A stretch of 7,484 nt of DNA from RYN-433 sp036558265 (GTDB lineage Bacteria > Planctomycetota > Phycisphaerae > Tepidisphaerales > Tepidisphaeraceae). Of the stretch, positions 5,657 through 7,484 are shown one piece after another; the first letter of the stretch is position 1, and every line of letters begins with the position of its first letter. Where the stretch lies: assembly GCA_036558265.1 (NCBI GenBank), contig DATBFY010000369.1:1-7484 (forward strand). Reading direction: 5' to 3'. The translations under genes and the position numbers were made by a program. Under the pieces are notes generated by a model. That model had not been told where the DNA came from. It saw only the letters and a list, made by a program, of their open reading frames with translations, and did no database searches.

Positions 5657-7258
5657 CTAATTCAGCGCCCTGGAATGCTCCTCCAGCCTCTGGATCAACT
5701 CCGCCGCCTCTTCAGTCCGATCCCCCACGCTGCTCGTCCACACCAGCGCTTCGTTCTTCAGCACCGCCCGCTCGATCCGCCGGCAGGCGCTGATTACGGT
5801 TGAGTGGTTGCGCTTGCCCATCCGGATCCCGATCTCCGGGAAGCTCAGCTTCGCCGTCTTTCGCACCAGGAACATCGCCACGCTCCGCGCCAGGCTGATC
5901 GTCCGCTGCCGCCGGCCGGACATCAGGTCCTTCTGCTCCAGGCTGAAGTAGTTGCACACCGCCTGCATGATGTTCTCGGGCTTGACCGGCGCCACGAGCT
6001 GCCGATCCAGGTCCCCCAGCGCTTCCTGCGCCAAGGACGCGTCCGCCGGCCGGCCGGTCAGCTTCACGTGCGCCACGATCCGGTTCAGCGCCCCCTCCAG
6101 CTCGCGCACGTTCTGCGTCACCCGCCGCGCCACCCAGCCGACGACCTCTTCATTCAGGTGCAATCCGAGCCGCAGACCCAGGCTCCGCAGGATTTCGCAC
6201 CGCGTCGCGTAGTTGGGCGGGTCGATCCGCACCACCATCCCGCTGACGAACCGGTTGATCAGCGATTCGCCGAACTCCTCGATCATCTTCGGGTGCTCGT
6301 CGCTCGCCAGCACGACCTGCCGCCCCATTGCCTCGATCGCATTGAAGGTATGCAGGAACTCCTCCTGCGTCACTTTCTTGCCCGAGAGGAAGTGGACGTC
6401 GTCGATCACCAGGAGGTCCAGGTCCCGCATCTTCCGCCGGAACGCGTCCAGCTTGTTGTTCCGCATCGCGGTGAGGAACTCGTTGGTGAACTCCTCGCCC
6501 GTGAGGTACGCCCAGCGCTTGGTCGGGTGGTGCTCGATGAATCGTTTGCAAAGACCCTGCAAGAGATGCGTCTTGCCCAATCCGCAGTTGCCATGGATGA
6601 ACAGCGGGTTGTACTGCACCCCGGGGAACTCCGCGACGTACGCCGCCGCGTTGTATGCGAGTTGATTGCTCGCACCTACAACGAAGCTTTCGAGGTCATG
6701 GCGCAGCCTCGGCCTGGCGGGGGAAACCGTTTGGATGGCGGCGAGGGCGGTGGCGACCGTCGGCGACCCGTTGGGGCGGTTCAAGACCGCCGTCGTCCCG
6801 TGGGCGTGGGCGTTCGTCCCGCCGTGTCCGCCGTTGACCGGTTTGGCCTGCGTGACAGCCCGCGGGGGCACGTTGGCACCCACCAGGGCCGCCGCCGTAC
6901 CCGTGATGCCCCGCGACGACGTCTTCGCCTGCCCGTGATCGCGCGGTCCGGCGGCCGCCGTTACCGACAGCGCGGTCTCCTTGCCGTCCACCTCGAAGAG
7001 CTGGGGCATCACGTTGAACCGGACCGCCAGGGGGCACCCCAGCACCTCGTGCGCCGCCTCCTGGATCGGCTTGGCGAAGTGCGAGCCGATCCACTCGCTG
7101 ATGAAATCGTTCGGGACGGCGATCTCCAGTCCGTCCTGCTTTAAGTCCAACCGGGTTGAGTTATTGAACCAGACGTGGAACCGTTGCGGTCCGACCCGCT
7201 GTGCGATCGCGTCGGCCAATCGCACGAGCTGGGGATCGTGTGCGCTGATGCAGCTCAC
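5657..7258 (-). CDS. dnaA: Chromosomal replication initiator protein DnaA
   Basis: A 533-aa AAA+ ATPase that binds DnaA boxes at oriC, unwinds the origin and recruits the helicase. Domain I spans about 1-85 (start VSCISAHDPQL, then RFHVWFNNSTRLDL). Domain II (about 90-185) is a long low-complexity linker rich in Gly, Ala, Thr and His. Domain III follows: Walker A GNCGLGKTH (223-231, K229), Walker B LLVIDDVHF (282-290), sensor 1 VLASDEHP (316-323), arginine finger R336 in LINRF, and sensor 2 R385 in NVRELEGALNR. Domain IV (about 430-500) carries the helix-turn-helix with SFPEIGIRMGKRNHSTV (472-488), where most DnaA proteins have FGGRDHTTV. The GTG start at 7258 is chosen because AAGGAG lies 7 nt upstream and the homologous N-terminus begins here. 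An in-frame ATG at 7327 would add a 23-residue Cys/Arg-rich extension foreign to the family. No dnaN follows; a strong terminator closes the unit. Confidence 0.97.
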   Translation of the reverse strand: MSCISAHDPQLVRLADAIAQRVGPQRFHVWFNNSTRLDLKQDGLEIAVPNDFISEWIGSHFAKPIQEAAHEVLGCPLAVRFNVMPQLFEVDGKETALSVTAAAGPRDHGQAKTSSRGITGTAAALVGANVPPRAVTQAKPVNGGHGGTNAHAHGTTAVLNRPNGSPTVATALAAIQTVSPARPRLRHDLESFVVGASNQLAYNAAAYVAEFPGVQYNPLFIHGNCGLGKTHLLQGLCKRFIEHHPTKRWAYLTGEEFTNEFLTAMRNNKLDAFRRKMRDLDLLVIDDVHFLSGKKVTQEEFLHTFNAIEAMGRQVVLASDEHPKMIEEFGESLINRFVSGMVVRIDPPNYATRCEILRSLGLRLGLHLNEEVVGWVARRVTQNVRELEGALNRIVAHVKLTGRPADASLAQEALGDLDRQLVAPVKPENIMQAVCNYFSLEQKDLMSGRRQRTISLARSVAMFLVRKTAKLSFPEIGIRMGKRNHSTVISACRRIERAVLKNEALVWTSSVGDRTEEAAELIQRLEEHSRALN

Positions 7259-7265
7259 GCGCGAT

Positions 7266-7271
7266 CTCCTT
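7266..7271 (-). promoter_or_regulatory. dnaA ribosome binding site
   Basis: AAGGAG on the minus strand, 7 nt before the GTG at 7258. It is the best Shine-Dalgarno sequence in the window and decides the dnaA start. Confidence 0.85.
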
Positions 7272-7397
7272 GAACAAGAGCACCCTGGGGCGGCGCACGC
7301 GCGAAACAGATCGCACGCGTCGCCCATTCCCGTTCCCTACCCGATCGCCCGCCGGTTCCTCCGCGAACCCGCAAGCCCCAGGTAACACACTCCACCG

Positions 7398-7431
7398 TTC
7401 GACCGCGCAGCCGAAGCGCGAGCTTCGACCG
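7398..7431. repeat. Hairpin flanked by a TTCGACCG direct repeat upstream of dnaA
   Basis: TTCGACCG occurs at 7398-7405 and again at 7424-7431 (CGGTCGAA twice in the dnaA direction, 26 bp apart). The second copy overlaps the right arm of a perfect hairpin CGAAGC-GCGA-GCTTCG (7412-7427), a 6-bp stem with a GNRA-type loop. It lies about 140-175 bp before the dnaA start, where a regulator site could sit. Confidence 0.4.
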
Positions 7432-7484
7432 AACCGTCCAGCATTTTCCCAGGCGGAGTCGGGCGTCCTGCCACAACTAGCTCG

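Larger units (their letters stand above)
7259..7484. other. Upstream region of dnaA, non-coding
   Basis: 226 bases up to the window edge without a convincing gene. Open frames here code for Arg/Gly-rich shadow peptides. I see no DnaA box close to TTATCCACA and no AT-rich unwinding stretch, so nothing marks oriC in this part. No -35/-10 pair stands out for dnaA. It holds the ribosome binding site and the hairpin with flanking direct repeat described separately. Confidence 0.6.

Noticed and set aside
5804..7144. Long 446-codon open frame on the plus strand opposite dnaA
   Set aside because: It is antisense to a clearly real dnaA; the product is His/Arg/Leu-rich without domain features, as expected from a GC-rich shadow frame.
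7259..7327. N-terminal extension of DnaA from an upstream ATG
   Set aside because: The extension is Cys/Arg-rich and unlike DnaA; the GTG at 7258 has an excellent ribosome binding site.
1..7484. CRISPR arrays, tRNA or rRNA genes, insertion sequences, phage genes
   Set aside because: No spaced direct repeats, cloverleaf sequences, transposase motifs or terminal inverted repeats were seen.

Overview
The window comes from a high-GC bacterial chromosome with compact gene packing on both strands. The style of the proteins suggests a planctomycete, perhaps Phycisphaerae. The hints are a secreted GH36-type glycosidase, a xylose-isomerase-like TIM-barrel protein, an atypical DnaA with a long Gly/Ala/His-rich linker, and a dnaA that stands apart from dnaN. 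This placement is an inference from protein style; there is no rRNA or other phylogenetic marker here.

Layout, left to right. (1) Bases 1-874, plus strand: the 3' end of a radical-SAM tRNA methylthiotransferase gene (probably mtaB), overlapping by four bases with dtd (D-aminoacyl-tRNA deacylase). The two form a translationally coupled pair concerned with tRNA modification and aminoacyl-tRNA proofreading. (2) Bases 952-1761, minus strand: a sugar-phosphate isomerase/epimerase-like TIM-barrel protein, convergent with dtd. (3) Bases 1762-1866: a 105-bp divergent promoter region with overlapping -35-like elements on the two strands and a perfect hairpin next to the isomerase start. (4) Bases 1867-4667, plus strand: a YjbQ/UPF0047 family protein, then a large secreted GH36-like alpha-galactosidase with an extra C-terminal domain. 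(5) Bases 4642-5504, minus strand: two small accessory genes of unknown function, a 186-aa protein whose end overlaps the glycosidase gene tail-to-tail by 26 bp, and upstream of it a 72-aa protein that recalls small antitoxin-like proteins. (6) Bases 5554-7258, minus strand: dnaA with a strong Shine-Dalgarno and GTG start. It is followed by a heptanucleotide tandem repeat and a very good intrinsic terminator, so it appears to be a single-gene transcription unit. (7) Bases 7259-7484: the dnaA upstream region, with a perfect hairpin flanked by a direct repeat and no recognisable DnaA boxes.

Most of the window is housekeeping or ordinary carbohydrate metabolism. The points that deserve a second look are the unassigned two-gene cassette next to dnaA, the unusual residues in Dtd (SNFTV in place of SQFTL) and in the DnaA box-binding signature (GKRNHSTV in place of GGRDHTTV), and the repeat-plus-terminator arrangement after dnaA. 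I did not find a convincing new multi-gene system. The 72-aa/186-aa pair is the only candidate, and its function is open.
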